From contig OY720344.1 of assembly GCA_963082975.1 (NCBI GenBank), positions 80,092,053 through 80,156,052 on the forward strand: DNA of 64,000 nucleotides, in the 5' to 3' direction. This document shows, piece after piece, positions 55,389 to 64,000 of the stretch (within the stretch, counting starts at the first letter, position 1; every line of letters starts with the position of its first letter). This stretch comes from Labia minor. Lineage: Eukaryota > Arthropoda > Insecta > Dermaptera > Spongiphoridae. The notes beneath the pieces were generated by a model. It was not told the origin of the DNA and ran no database searches. It saw only the letters and a program-made list of their open reading frames with translations. The position numbers were made by a program, and so were the translations under genes.

Positions 55389-56768
55389 AATGCTGAGGTA
55401 ATCATGATTCTAAAACCGGAAAAGTCTGGTGATGACTGTGCGTCATGCAGACCAATATCGCTCCTTCCGGTCTTGTCTAAGCTGTTTGAGAAAATCTTAC
55501 TTAGAAGATTCATTCAAATTATAAATGAAAAAAATTTAATACCGGACCATCAGTTTGGTTTTCGAAAACAGCATTCCACAATTGATCAAGTACATAGACT
55601 AGTACATAACATCGAACAAGCTTTAGAAGAAAAAAAAATATGTTCAGCCATCTTTCTCGACGTGACCAAAGCTTTTAATAAAGTCTGGCACGAAGGGCTA
55701 AAATATAAGCTTTACAAAGCGCTTCCTGTTAGATATTGATTGATTCGTATATTACGGACAGGTGCTTCAGGGTGAGACAGGGGGATGCTTACTCTGAGCT
55801 GCGACCAATACAGGCCGGAGTACCGCAGGGAAGTGTCTTAGGACCACTATTATACTTACTGTATACTTATATACTTACTTATACTTATACTAGCCGACAT
55901 TCCTGAAATTGAATATAATATCACGGAAACGTTTACTGCAATTTTAGCCATCGGAAACACTATAAACGAGTCAACTACAAAATTAAATCATTCCATCTCC
56001 AAAATACAAAAATGGACAACACGTTGGAGAATTAAACTAAACGAGACAAAATCAGTTCACGTGAACTTTACTAATCGCAAATTTGACCATGTACCAATCT
56101 TTCTCAACAATAAGGTCATTCCCTATGCCAATGATGCTAAATATCTGGGAATGACCTTAGATACTAGTGCATGTTAAAAAAAAGAGAGAAGAACTAAATC
56201 ATAAATTTAGAAGAATGTATTGGTTAATGGGAAGAGAATCAGTCTTGCCAATTGAAAGCAAATTGATGCTCTACAAGCAGGTCCTAAAACCAGTTTTGAC
56301 CTATGGTAGCCAGCTTTGGGGTACGGTTGCAAAGAGCAATGTACAAATAATACAAAAACTTCAAAATAAAATACTCAGGACAATTGTTAATGCGCCCTGG
56401 TATATACGCAACGATGAATTACATCAGGATCTTGGAATAGAGACGGTTCAACAAGAAATTCGTAAATTCGCAGCAGCTAACCACCAAAGACTGCAAATGC
56501 ACGTAAACGTGCTCCGTCTTCTCGATGTGGTGGATCAAAATAGAAGATTACGAAGGATTAAACCTCAAGACCTTATTAATTAAATAGAGATCTATTATTA
56601 ATATAGTATTAGATTAATGTGAAAAAAAGGAAGAACGGCTCACGTTTGCATGTTCTTTATGGATTTTAACAATTAACTTTATTATTATATTTAATATAAA
56701 TTATTTCAATATCACTTATAAGTATATGTACTGGATTGTGATTTTAAAGTTAAATAAAAAAAAAAAAT
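55389..56768 (+). pseudogene. 5'-truncated Jockey-clade LINE lacking the catalytic ADD codons
   Basis: The frame opens with NAEVIMILKPEKS, then CRPISLLPVLSKLFEKILLRRF, DHQFGFRKQHSTIDQ and FLDVTKAFNKVWHEGL. A frameshift near 55739 is followed by SYITDRCF and QAGVPQGSVLGPLLYLLYT; about 25 bases of TATACTTA-type slippage then disrupt LYT-ADIPE. EYNITETFTAILAIG shows F directly followed by T where FADDT is expected, so nine bases encoding A-D-D are missing in frame. KWTTRWRIKLNETKS, KYLGMTLD and the 138-codon C-terminus (MYWLMGRES ... RRIKPQDLIN-stop at 56583) are intact. A poly-A tract lies at 56757-56768. Related to, but clearly different from, the copy at 9711. Confidence 0.92.
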
Positions 56769-58009
56769 ATTTATATAAAAATAGGCAAAAATGAAATGAT
56801 TATAATTGGCCAAGGATATCGGACTTCCTTATGGAAAACTGGAAGCTACCTGGCTAATAAATAATAAATGAATAATTTATCCAAGAAATAAAAATTTGTA
56901 AACTGGATTGGAGTGATGTCAAATAATAAAACAATTGGGGTTTGATATTATGTGATAAAATGAACATTTTAATAAAAACTAAATGTAAATAAGAATATGA
57001 AAAAAAGTAATTATAATAATGGATACAAAGAGAAAAAAAAAACTAAAAAAAATAAAACTGTAAAAATTTAGTTACTGAAAAATATAGAATGATGGAATCG
57101 GATCTGTATAATGAAATGAATAGCAAATTAATCTTACCAGATAATCCTCTTGTATAGCAAATCAAAAATAAGATTTACTTATATACAGAAATTAATTTTA
57201 AATTAATTTAATTTCAAATATTATAGCTCAATAGAATTATAATCCAAAAAGGGGCTCGAAGGTAACGAAAAAGTGAATGAGGATGACGAGGTCCTACGTA
57301 AAATATGAAAATAAGAAGTGGGGGTTTGATTCGGAAATGACAACCCCGGAAAGTACTCGTTGCTTTTTTTTGAAAATTATATAATAAATGAGTATTTTAT
57401 TATAATAAAATTACCTAAATACCTATTGATAATACTTAATAATTATACTAATTAATTTATACAAATTCATTTTCTAAATAAAAATATATAAAATCAAAAA
57501 ATGGGGGAGGGAATTCGAAATTCCCCAAAAAATAATGTTCGTGCCATGCTCGAACAATTTTTTTCTTCCAATTTCCAAAATAAAAAAAGATGCATTTTGT
57601 GAAAATTCAAGGTTTACTGAATTCATCAAATTACAATAAAATTCATTTCTGTGATGTTAGTGAAAAGATTCTAGATGCATAGAGATCAGACAATTCCACT
57701 TTATGCAATCATCTTTTTTCGGTACATGGAGACTAACAACGCTTATTCCCGTCCCAAAAATGAAGAGACCACCCTTTTTTTCCTATTATCAACCAAAAAT
57801 ACTAATAGTAATCAATATTTTAAATCAACATTTCAAATTTATAGTGAATATATATAAATATCTAGTTTAATATAACATATCAAATTATTTTTATATTTTA
57901 ACAAATTTTATCAAATTGAAGGGAGATCTCGAATTTATAAACATGCTATTAATTTATCTATCTATTTGAAATAATTAAAATACAATTAAAATGATATACT
58001 TATACAACA
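56769..58009. other. AT-rich DNA, no gene recognised
   Basis: A purine-rich patch at 57240-57360 and a 60-codon open stretch at 57675-57857 show no recognisable motif. Confidence 0.5.
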
Positions 58010-58624
58010 GAGTCATCGAAAAAGGTGGACTGGATTTCGAAGAGTAATCAAAACCGTAATACAAATGATAGAAAATTTATTTATACATCAAAAGGCACAG
58101 AAAATCTTAAACTTTTTTATGAACTCTAAAAAGTTTCGATGTGCTCCCCCCGTCGCACGACAGACATCTAGCCGATAATCAATCTCCCACTACGTGTTTT
58201 GAAGCATTGCAGGATTCACAGTTGTAATGGATGCGTAAATTCTTTTTTTCAAATGCTGAAGATCATGAATTTTTTCCGCATAAACGATGTTCTTAATGTA
58301 GCACCAAAAGAAAAAATATACAACAATATGATCCTCCATAAGTCCACACCAAAAGTTGACTTTTAGTGAATGACGTATGTACTGGAAAACTTCATTTGGT
58401 TGCTGATCTCCCCATATACGACAGTTATGGCGGTTTACACATCCACTAATGTGAAATGTTGCCTCATCAAGATGGCGACTGCGCATGCACCCACTGACTT
58501 CGAGTAAATGCTTCTCAAAATATTTATAATGCTACTCAATCTCTCGTTAATTTTGTGATAATGACGTGTTTATTAATCGAATAGATATACAACAAAATCT
58601 CGTCCACCTTTTTCGTTTAATACT
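58010..58624 (-). mobile_element. Tc1/mariner-superfamily deletion derivative
   Basis: CGAAAAAGGTGGAC at 58017-58030 is repeated inversely at 58602-58615. Minus-strand translation gives DEATFHISGCVNRHNCRIWG, then SLKVNFWCGLM and an abrupt join to FWCYIKNIVYAEKIHDLQHLK, ending PAMLQNT and IDYRLDVCRATGGAH. The order matches the C-terminal half of a widespread insect DDE transposase; the segment holding the remaining catalytic acidic residues is deleted at the join. The exact outer ends and TA duplication were not settled, so coordinates are approximate. Confidence 0.75.
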
Positions 58625-59820
58625 ATAAATAAAAAAAATTCTAAATAATTATTTTTAATTTTATTCTTTCAATTCTCTTCTCATATTTTTTCCAACATCT
58701 TCATATGGAGATATCTTTACATATTTCTCTAATTTGCATTTATAAACACAGTATTTAATTGGATATCGTTTAATAAAATTAATAATTTGCATAACTAGTA
58801 GATTGAAGGAACTTTTATCCCCGCCTTAATTGCTTTTAAGCTTTGATTAAGAGTTGAGAGACCTCCATTAGAGAATGGTTGGTCAATGTGAGAGGAATAT
58901 CTGATAAAAGGATTTACAATTATCTCCAGGAATCTACCTCAGATTCAGAGAGGTGTCAAATTTAATGAACTATGAATCCTGTAAGAGTTCTATTCACTTC
59001 ACTAATTCAATTCCATTATTAACTACTTCTAGTTTTAATTGATCGTATATTCTAAATTGAAATTATTCGATTTAAGATTGATATGTTTGCAATTAGCAAA
59101 TTTTAAAATATATGCTAAGTAATTGATTTAATAATAATACATATGTAATTAACATTGGACAAAGCTTATTTTAAATGTATTTATTTATAAATTAGTTTAT
59201 ATATTGGTCAAAGGGACTTTTTACATACCTAATTTATGTATTTTATTAATATTTATATTAGAGAACATTTAAAAATAAACTTAAATTTATTATTATTTTT
59301 ATATCCACAAATATTATATATTATAAAAAAAGATATATAAGTATATTTTTAAATATAAACATATAAATCTCTATAATTGAGACTCAAAGCTCTCTTAGTC
59401 TTTCTTTACAAATTTTTGTAAAATTTAATTTAATAATTTCGAATTTATTGATATATATTGAGTTTAATTACTATTTTACATAATACATCTATTGTAGGAT
59501 ATAATTTTAATTCTTATTTATTTATTAATAATTAATAAAAGTGTAAATATGTAATATTTTTCAATATTATATACTACAAATGAAATAATTTTATTCAATC
59601 TACCTTTATGTACATATATAATTAATATATTATAGTAATATAAAATAAATAAATTAATAAAAATTAATTAAAAATACATCAGATTCTTATTAAGAGAATT
59701 TAATAAATAAATAATTAATTAATAAATAATTTTATACAAATAATGTGGTCTTTTAATAAAAATTCTCTTAATAATTATCAAAATAACCACAAAAGCTTTA
59801 ATAAATACATCAGATTCTAT
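58625..59820. other. AT-rich DNA, no feature recognised
   Basis: Low complexity; ATACATCAGATTCT occurs at 59676 and 59806 in a short local duplication. No ORF. Confidence 0.5.
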
Positions 59821-59823
59821 CAG

Positions 59824-59930
59824 TGGCGTACCTAAGGGGGGGGGGCGGTCCGCACCGGGCGGCACTTATCTTGGGGCGGCATTTTTTATATTTCGTTATA
59901 GTTGTAAAAAGCAACTTATTCATTTCATAT
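59824..59930 (+). mobile_element. hAT-like 5' terminus fragment
   Basis: CAGTGGCGTACCTAAGGGGG followed by CGGTCCGCACCGGGCGGCAC is characteristic of hAT ends. No matching 3' terminus is seen within the window, so it is a fragment or a solo end. Confidence 0.5.
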
Positions 59931-59984
59931 TTATTTTTTTTCTTTCTTGAATAATAAATGATTATTATGATTATTATAAGTTCA

Positions 59985-60240
59985 ATTGTGTGAGTGAACT
60001 CGGCGCTGGTCGGACGTGTGTCGCATCGCTCCTGATTCCCATCCGTTTTTCCTTGGGGTATTTGTTAAAACTGGTGGTAAGTTTTACATCATTTTACTGA
60101 TCTTGAAGTTCTCTTTACAATGGGGCACATCTGGGATCAATTGCTACCAAGGTGGGCGCGGTGGATCCTTAATTGGTAATTCTCGGTACTGAGACTGATG
60201 GGTATATGAACCCATTAATAAGTATAATTAGTGATAATGA
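59985..60240 (+). repeat. Detached 5' UTR of the 52-54 kb LINE family
   Basis: About 250 bp (GTGTGAGTGAACTCGGC ... GATGGGTATATGAACC) match, in inverse orientation, the 5' UTR of the LINE at 54290-54540. None of the coding region follows. It is another LINE fragment keeping only its 5' end. Confidence 0.85.
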
Positions 60241-60741
60241 TAATGATCATTGTTCTAATTTTATTTTTGTCATCTAATTCCGAGTTCAGTTCAGGGTTCA
60301 ACGTTCTACCAAGCAAGTACTCCACTCCTTCTCCCCCCTCTACCACTCCTGTTTTAAATCCTTTATTTATTTATTCCTATTAATAACTTATCCCGATTAA
60401 CATTTACTAATATTATAAAATAAATAAATAACAATTTCCTTTTTCCTATCAGTGGCTTGTGGCGGGCGGTTTGTATGCGCGCTGGGTGATCTTACATATT
60501 CCCTTGAGGGGCTCATAGCTTATGAGCATATGGATTGGCATCCATGAGGTCCCAAGCCATATCTAGTATTGCTTCCACTTACTTGTACTAGATATCTTAC
60601 TTTTATCTTTCCTATCTGGCCTCTCTTGGCCAACTCTTGTTTCTTCCGACCCCGACGCTATTAGGTGTCCGAGGGCTAGGGGTCTTTCATTTCTTACTAT
60701 TTACTTTCTCTTCTCTTAAGCCAGTTATGGCGAAACCCAGT

Positions 60742-60805
60742 AGCGTCTGTTCTCCAGGTTAGGGGCGGCTACGAACAGCGTCTGTACTCCAGGTTAGGGG
60801 CGGCT
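60742..60805 (+). repeat. Tandem 35-bp units in the LINE leader
   Basis: AGCGTCTGTTCTCCAGGTTA... at 60742 and AGCGTCTGTACTCCAGGTTA... at 60777 match over 29 bp with one mismatch. Such repeated leader units often form LINE internal promoters; that role here is inference. Confidence 0.85.
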
Positions 60806-60868
60806 GAGAATCAAACCGAAGAAGGCAACGGGAAACCACTTCGGTATACCATCCCCAGGAAATTCACT

Positions 60869-63847
60869 ATGACGAGAAACAAAATACAAATGGCCCCCAG
60901 TCCCGGGCAGCCCTTAAATGGGCAAGGGGTGCGAAGAATCTCCCGGCTCAGAATAGTGAAAACCAGATTGCGAGTGTGTACATGGAATGTCAGAAGTCTC
61001 TTCATGGCCGGAAAATTAAACAACGCTATCAAAGAAATGAGAAGACTTAAAGTTAAGTTCATGGGAATCAGCGAACTCAGATGGCCTGGTGTCGGTGTTT
61101 GTTCTCAGGAAGGAGGAACACTCTATTACTCAGGAAGTGAGAGTGGAGATAGGTTTCATCGAAACGGTGTCGGAATTCTAGTTGACTCGGAGTTCACGAG
61201 GTACGTTAAGAACTTTGTGCCCATATCGGATAGAGTGATGCTGCTACAGATTCATGGACAGCCATTTGACATAAATATCTTACAAGTCTACGCACCTACA
61301 TCTGATAGTAAATACGATGAGGAAGTGGAAAAATTCTACAACACTTTAGAAAACACTCTAAACTCTCTCAAGAAGAATACCATAAACTTGATACTTGGAG
61401 ACTTTAATGCTAAAATCGGTCAGGGTAGACGGGGGGATTTGGTCGGCGATTTCGGCTTAGGTGAGTGTAATGAGAGAGGAGACCGGCTCTATGATTTCTG
61501 CCAAACTACAGAGATGGTAGTAACTAATACGCTATTTAAACTTCCAAAGCGACGTCTTTACACATGGAAATCACCCAGAGACTCTATTGACAACCAAGAA
61601 CCAAGTAGGAACCAAATTGATTACATTCTGATAAACAGACGTTTCCGAAATTGTGTTAAAAGAGTCACAACATACCCTGGTGCAGACATAGGCTCAGATC
61701 ACAACCCTTTGGTTGCGGACATGGGCCTAGCGTTGAAGTCTGTAAAAAGAAAAAACTGCAACGTTAATATTATTGATACATCAAGATTACAATTTGAGGA
61801 TGTTAGGAATGCTGTTATTGATGATCTCAATGGCAAATTAATGAGGATATCTATTGACGATCTTGACGATATAAATACTCAGTGGGCACTGCTGAAAAAT
61901 GCTTTGGTGGAGACTGGTTCGCTTCACTTGAGGAGAACACGTACAATGAAGAGGAGGTCGTGGATGACGGACGAGATTTTGGATTTGATGGAAGAAAGGA
62001 GACTTCTCAAAAATAACATCGTGGAATATAAAAAGATGCAATTCAAAATAAGGAAAGGGATTAAATTAGCAAAACAAATTTGGATGACAGAAAGGTGTGA
62101 AGAAATAGAAGAATTAGTCTCAAAACATGACATGTTTAATATACATGTAAAGGTAAAGGAAATAACTGGACAATTCAGGAGTCGACCACCAATGTCAATA
62201 CTAAATGAAGCCAAAAAACTAGTAACGGACGAAGCTGAACTCATGAAAGCCTGGCAATTGTACGCAGCAAAACTTTTTGAAGATTCCAGAGAGGAAGTTG
62301 AAATTGATGATTGCGATCCTGAAGGACCAAAAATAATAAAATCAGAGCTAATTCACGCTATTTCAATTGCTAAGAACAAGAAAGCGCCGGGACCAGATGG
62401 AATCCCAATGGAATTAATCAAATTCATCAATGAAGACAATATAGACCTGGTATTGAAAATATTTAACAATATCTATAACTGCGGTGTGCTTCCAGAGGAA
62501 TGGCTGAAATCAACATTTGTTACTATCCCAAAGAAACAATACCCTAAGAATTGCAGTGACTATCGCCTCATCAGTCTTATGAGCCACATGTTAAAGACCT
62601 TTCTTCGAATAATACACGCCCGCATCCGATTAAAATGTGAGTTAGACTTAGATGACTCGCAGTTTGGATTCAGAAACGCCTTCGGTACAAGAGAAGCATT
62701 ATTTGGCTTCAATGTTTTGCTTCAAAAATGTCGTGACCAACACAAAAATGTATTTGCATGTTTTGTTGACTACGAAAAAGCCTTTGACAGAATAAAACAC
62801 ACTAGACTGATTGAACTTCTGTGCGATGCTGGAGTGGACGAAAAAGATATCAGGATTATAAAAAATCTGTACTGGAGGCAATATGCCGTAATCAGAGTAG
62901 GAAAATCCACAACACCGGGAATTGAGATCCAGAGAGGAGTCCGTCAAGGATGCATCCTCTCTCCCCTTTTATTTAATCTCTATGCTGACAGAATTTTTAA
63001 GGAGGCCTTGGAAGAACTGGATATGGGGGTGAAAGTAAATGGCGTACCAATTAGTACAATTAAATATGCCGACGACACTGTGATCCTGTCTGAAAACATT
63101 GAAGACCTTCAACTACTTCTAAATAAAATTTCTCAAATTGGAATTAAAGCGGGCTTAAACATCAATATAGCCAAAACAAAATTTATGGTCTTTAGCCGCC
63201 AGCCACATGGAAACGCCTCCCTCCACCTCGATAACAAACAAGTTGAACGAGTAAGATCTTTTAAATATCTTGGTTGTATCATAAATGACCAGCTAGACCC
63301 GGATATCGAAATTAAGTCCAGAATTGAGGCTGCGAGGTCCACCTTCAATAAAATGAGATCCTTCTTCTGTGATGACAACCTAAATCTTAAATTACGACAG
63401 AGAATGGCCAAATGCTATGTTTGGTCCATTCTCTTATATGGTGTGGAAGCATGGACACTCAAGGTCAGTACGATGAATCGCCTGGAGGCTTTTGAGATGT
63501 GGATCCTCAGGCGAATGCTGCGAATTCCCTGGGTCGAGAGAGTTACCAACAGGGATGTCTTGAGGAGAGCAAACACACAGCGAGAACTCCTCAACACTGT
63601 CAAATGCCGGAAAATCTCTTACCTCGGCCACATCTTGAGAGGTAATAAATATCAACTCCTTCAATTAATCCTCAAAGGGAAAATTGAGGGTCGACGTGGA
63701 CCCGGGAGAAGACGCCAATCCTGGTTAGGGAATATCAGGGAATGGACCGGCATAAGGAGCGTGGGAGAGCTGTTCCGCACGGCGGAAAATAGAGACGTTT
63801 TCGCCAGAGTGATCGCCGACGTCAGGGAGACCGGACAAGGCACTTGA
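60869..63847 (+). CDS. RTE-type LINE polyprotein: endonuclease + reverse transcriptase, intact
   Basis: An uninterrupted 992-codon ORF. The N-terminal apurinic-like endonuclease has CTWNVRSLF (N40), GISELRWPG (E69), QVYAPTSD, GDFNAKIG (D178, N180), RNQIDYILI and GSDHNPLV (D277, H278), i.e. all expected active-site motifs. After a linker, RT motifs are NKKAPGPDGIP, CSDYRLISL, QFGFR, FVDYEKAFDRI (D634), RGVRQGCILSPLLFNLY and KYADDTVIL (YADD 733-736), then FKYLGC. The C-terminal domain has LYGVEAWTLK, EMWILRRMLRIPWVERVTN, GHILRG and GRRGPGRRRQSW. The protein nicks target DNA and copies its own RNA there. All catalytic residues are present and there is no frameshift, so the copy may be young or active. 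The ATG follows the conserved leader directly. Clade assignment (RTE) is from length and motif style. Confidence 0.93.
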   Translation: MTRNKIQMAPSPGQPLNGQGVRRISRLRIVKTRLRVCTWNVRSLFMAGKLNNAIKEMRRLKVKFMGISELRWPGVGVCSQEGGTLYYSGSESGDRFHRNGVGILVDSEFTRYVKNFVPISDRVMLLQIHGQPFDINILQVYAPTSDSKYDEEVEKFYNTLENTLNSLKKNTINLILGDFNAKIGQGRRGDLVGDFGLGECNERGDRLYDFCQTTEMVVTNTLFKLPKRRLYTWKSPRDSIDNQEPSRNQIDYILINRRFRNCVKRVTTYPGADIGSDHNPLVADMGLALKSVKRKNCNVNIIDTSRLQFEDVRNAVIDDLNGKLMRISIDDLDDINTQWALLKNALVETGSLHLRRTRTMKRRSWMTDEILDLMEERRLLKNNIVEYKKMQFKIRKGIKLAKQIWMTERCEEIEELVSKHDMFNIHVKVKEITGQFRSRPPMSILNEAKKLVTDEAELMKAWQLYAAKLFEDSREEVEIDDCDPEGPKIIKSELIHAISIAKNKKAPGPDGIPMELIKFINEDNIDLVLKIFNNIYNCGVLPEEWLKSTFVTIPKKQYPKNCSDYRLISLMSHMLKTFLRIIHARIRLKCELDLDDSQFGFRNAFGTREALFGFNVLLQKCRDQHKNVFACFVDYEKAFDRIKHTRLIELLCDAGVDEKDIRIIKNLYWRQYAVIRVGKSTTPGIEIQRGVRQGCILSPLLFNLYADRIFKEALEELDMGVKVNGVPISTIKYADDTVILSENIEDLQLLLNKISQIGIKAGLNINIAKTKFMVFSRQPHGNASLHLDNKQVERVRSFKYLGCIINDQLDPDIEIKSRIEAARSTFNKMRSFFCDDNLNLKLRQRMAKCYVWSILLYGVEAWTLKVSTMNRLEAFEMWILRRMLRIPWVERVTNRDVLRRANTQRELLNTVKCRKISYLGHILRGNKYQLLQLILKGKIEGRRGPGRRRQSWLGNIREWTGIRSVGELFRTAENRDVFARVIADVRETGQGT

Positions 63848-63860
63848 AGAAGAAGATAAG

Positions 63861-64000
63861 TTTACTATTTGATTTATATAAATTATGTTCAACTATATGA
63901 TTTCGAATATTATTCCTCGGTGTATATAAATGTATTTTAGTGTAAATTTTGAATTCTAATTCCAAGAACAGGATAATAATTTTATTTTATTGTATTCATT
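63861..64000. other. AT-rich flank of the RTE LINE
   Basis: No feature recognised before the window ends. Confidence 0.5.

Larger units (their letters stand above)
60440..63860 (+). mobile_element. RTE-type LINE, apparently full-length
   Basis: A GC-richer leader of about 430 bp precedes one long intact ORF and a very short 3' end (CACTTGAAGAAGAAGATAAG). The leader contains a 35-bp-period tandem repeat (60742-60805) and GGCAACGGGAAACCACTTC just before the ATG. The 3' (GAA)n-like tail is typical of RTE-group elements. The left boundary is set by the composition change near 60440 and is approximate; a target duplication was not identified with confidence. Confidence 0.8.

Noticed and set aside
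61838-62244. Minus-strand open frames opposite the LINE ORF
   Set aside because: They are antisense shadows of the 992-codon ORF and show no motifs of their own.
1-64000. Bacterial, organellar or viral origin of the window
   Set aside because: LINEs with poly-A tails, mariner and hAT elements, and intergenic deserts fit an animal nuclear genome; no operon, phage or viral gene set was seen.
1-64000. tRNA or rRNA genes
   Set aside because: No segment with a recognisable GTTCRANNC-type B box within a cloverleaf or any rRNA core sequence was noticed by eye; a dedicated covariance search would be needed to exclude a tRNA.

Overview
The window looks like nuclear DNA of an animal, most likely an insect or other arthropod. 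It is extremely AT-rich. It carries Jockey- and RTE-type LINEs, three mariner/Tc1-type deletion derivatives, hAT ends with 8-bp target duplications, and rolling-circle (Helitron-like) elements. It has no operons, no Shine-Dalgarno-spaced genes, and only one convincing host-type gene. The species cannot be named from the sequence.

Host gene: a 468-codon intronless ORF on the minus strand (20947-22353) encodes a probable F-box/leucine-rich-repeat protein. Nearly everything else that can be recognised is transposon-derived.

Layout. 0-5 kb: N-terminus of a hAT (BED-finger) transposase running off the left edge, a hAT MITE, short tandem repeats, and a 3'-truncated RTE endonuclease fragment. 6-11.3 kb: a Helitron-like element carrying LINE sequence, a mariner deletion derivative, and a hAT element invaded by a Jockey LINE. 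13.6-17 kb: a foldback repeat, then a three-level nest (family B, invaded by an RTE LINE, invaded by family A). 19-31 kb: the F-box gene amid families A, B, F and M. 31.7-38.4 kb: two related Helitrons, each sitting exactly in a datable host repeat. 40.9-43 kb: a hAT element with a family A insertion, and a fourth LINE-carrying Helitron. 45-52 kb: more A and B copies, a Jockey fragment, a mariner remnant. 52.3-54.5 kb: an internally deleted RTE-like LINE on the minus strand. 55.4-56.8 kb: a Jockey LINE whose catalytic ADD triplet is absent. 60.4-63.9 kb: an RTE LINE with an intact 992-codon endonuclease/reverse-transcriptase ORF, possibly still competent.

Local names used here: A and B are about 0.6-kb non-autonomous repeats with inverted (sub)terminal repeats, a central microsatellite and hairpins, resembling Helentron-associated (HINE/DINE-1-like) elements. 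D is a Helitron-like family with a 3' hairpin followed by CTAG, carrying a fragment of LINE reverse transcriptase. E is a hAT-type MITE family. F is a long-TIR MITE family. K, M and N are other dispersed repeats. The most informative content is the set of nested insertions: paralogous empty sites inside the same window reveal exact insertion points and relative ages.
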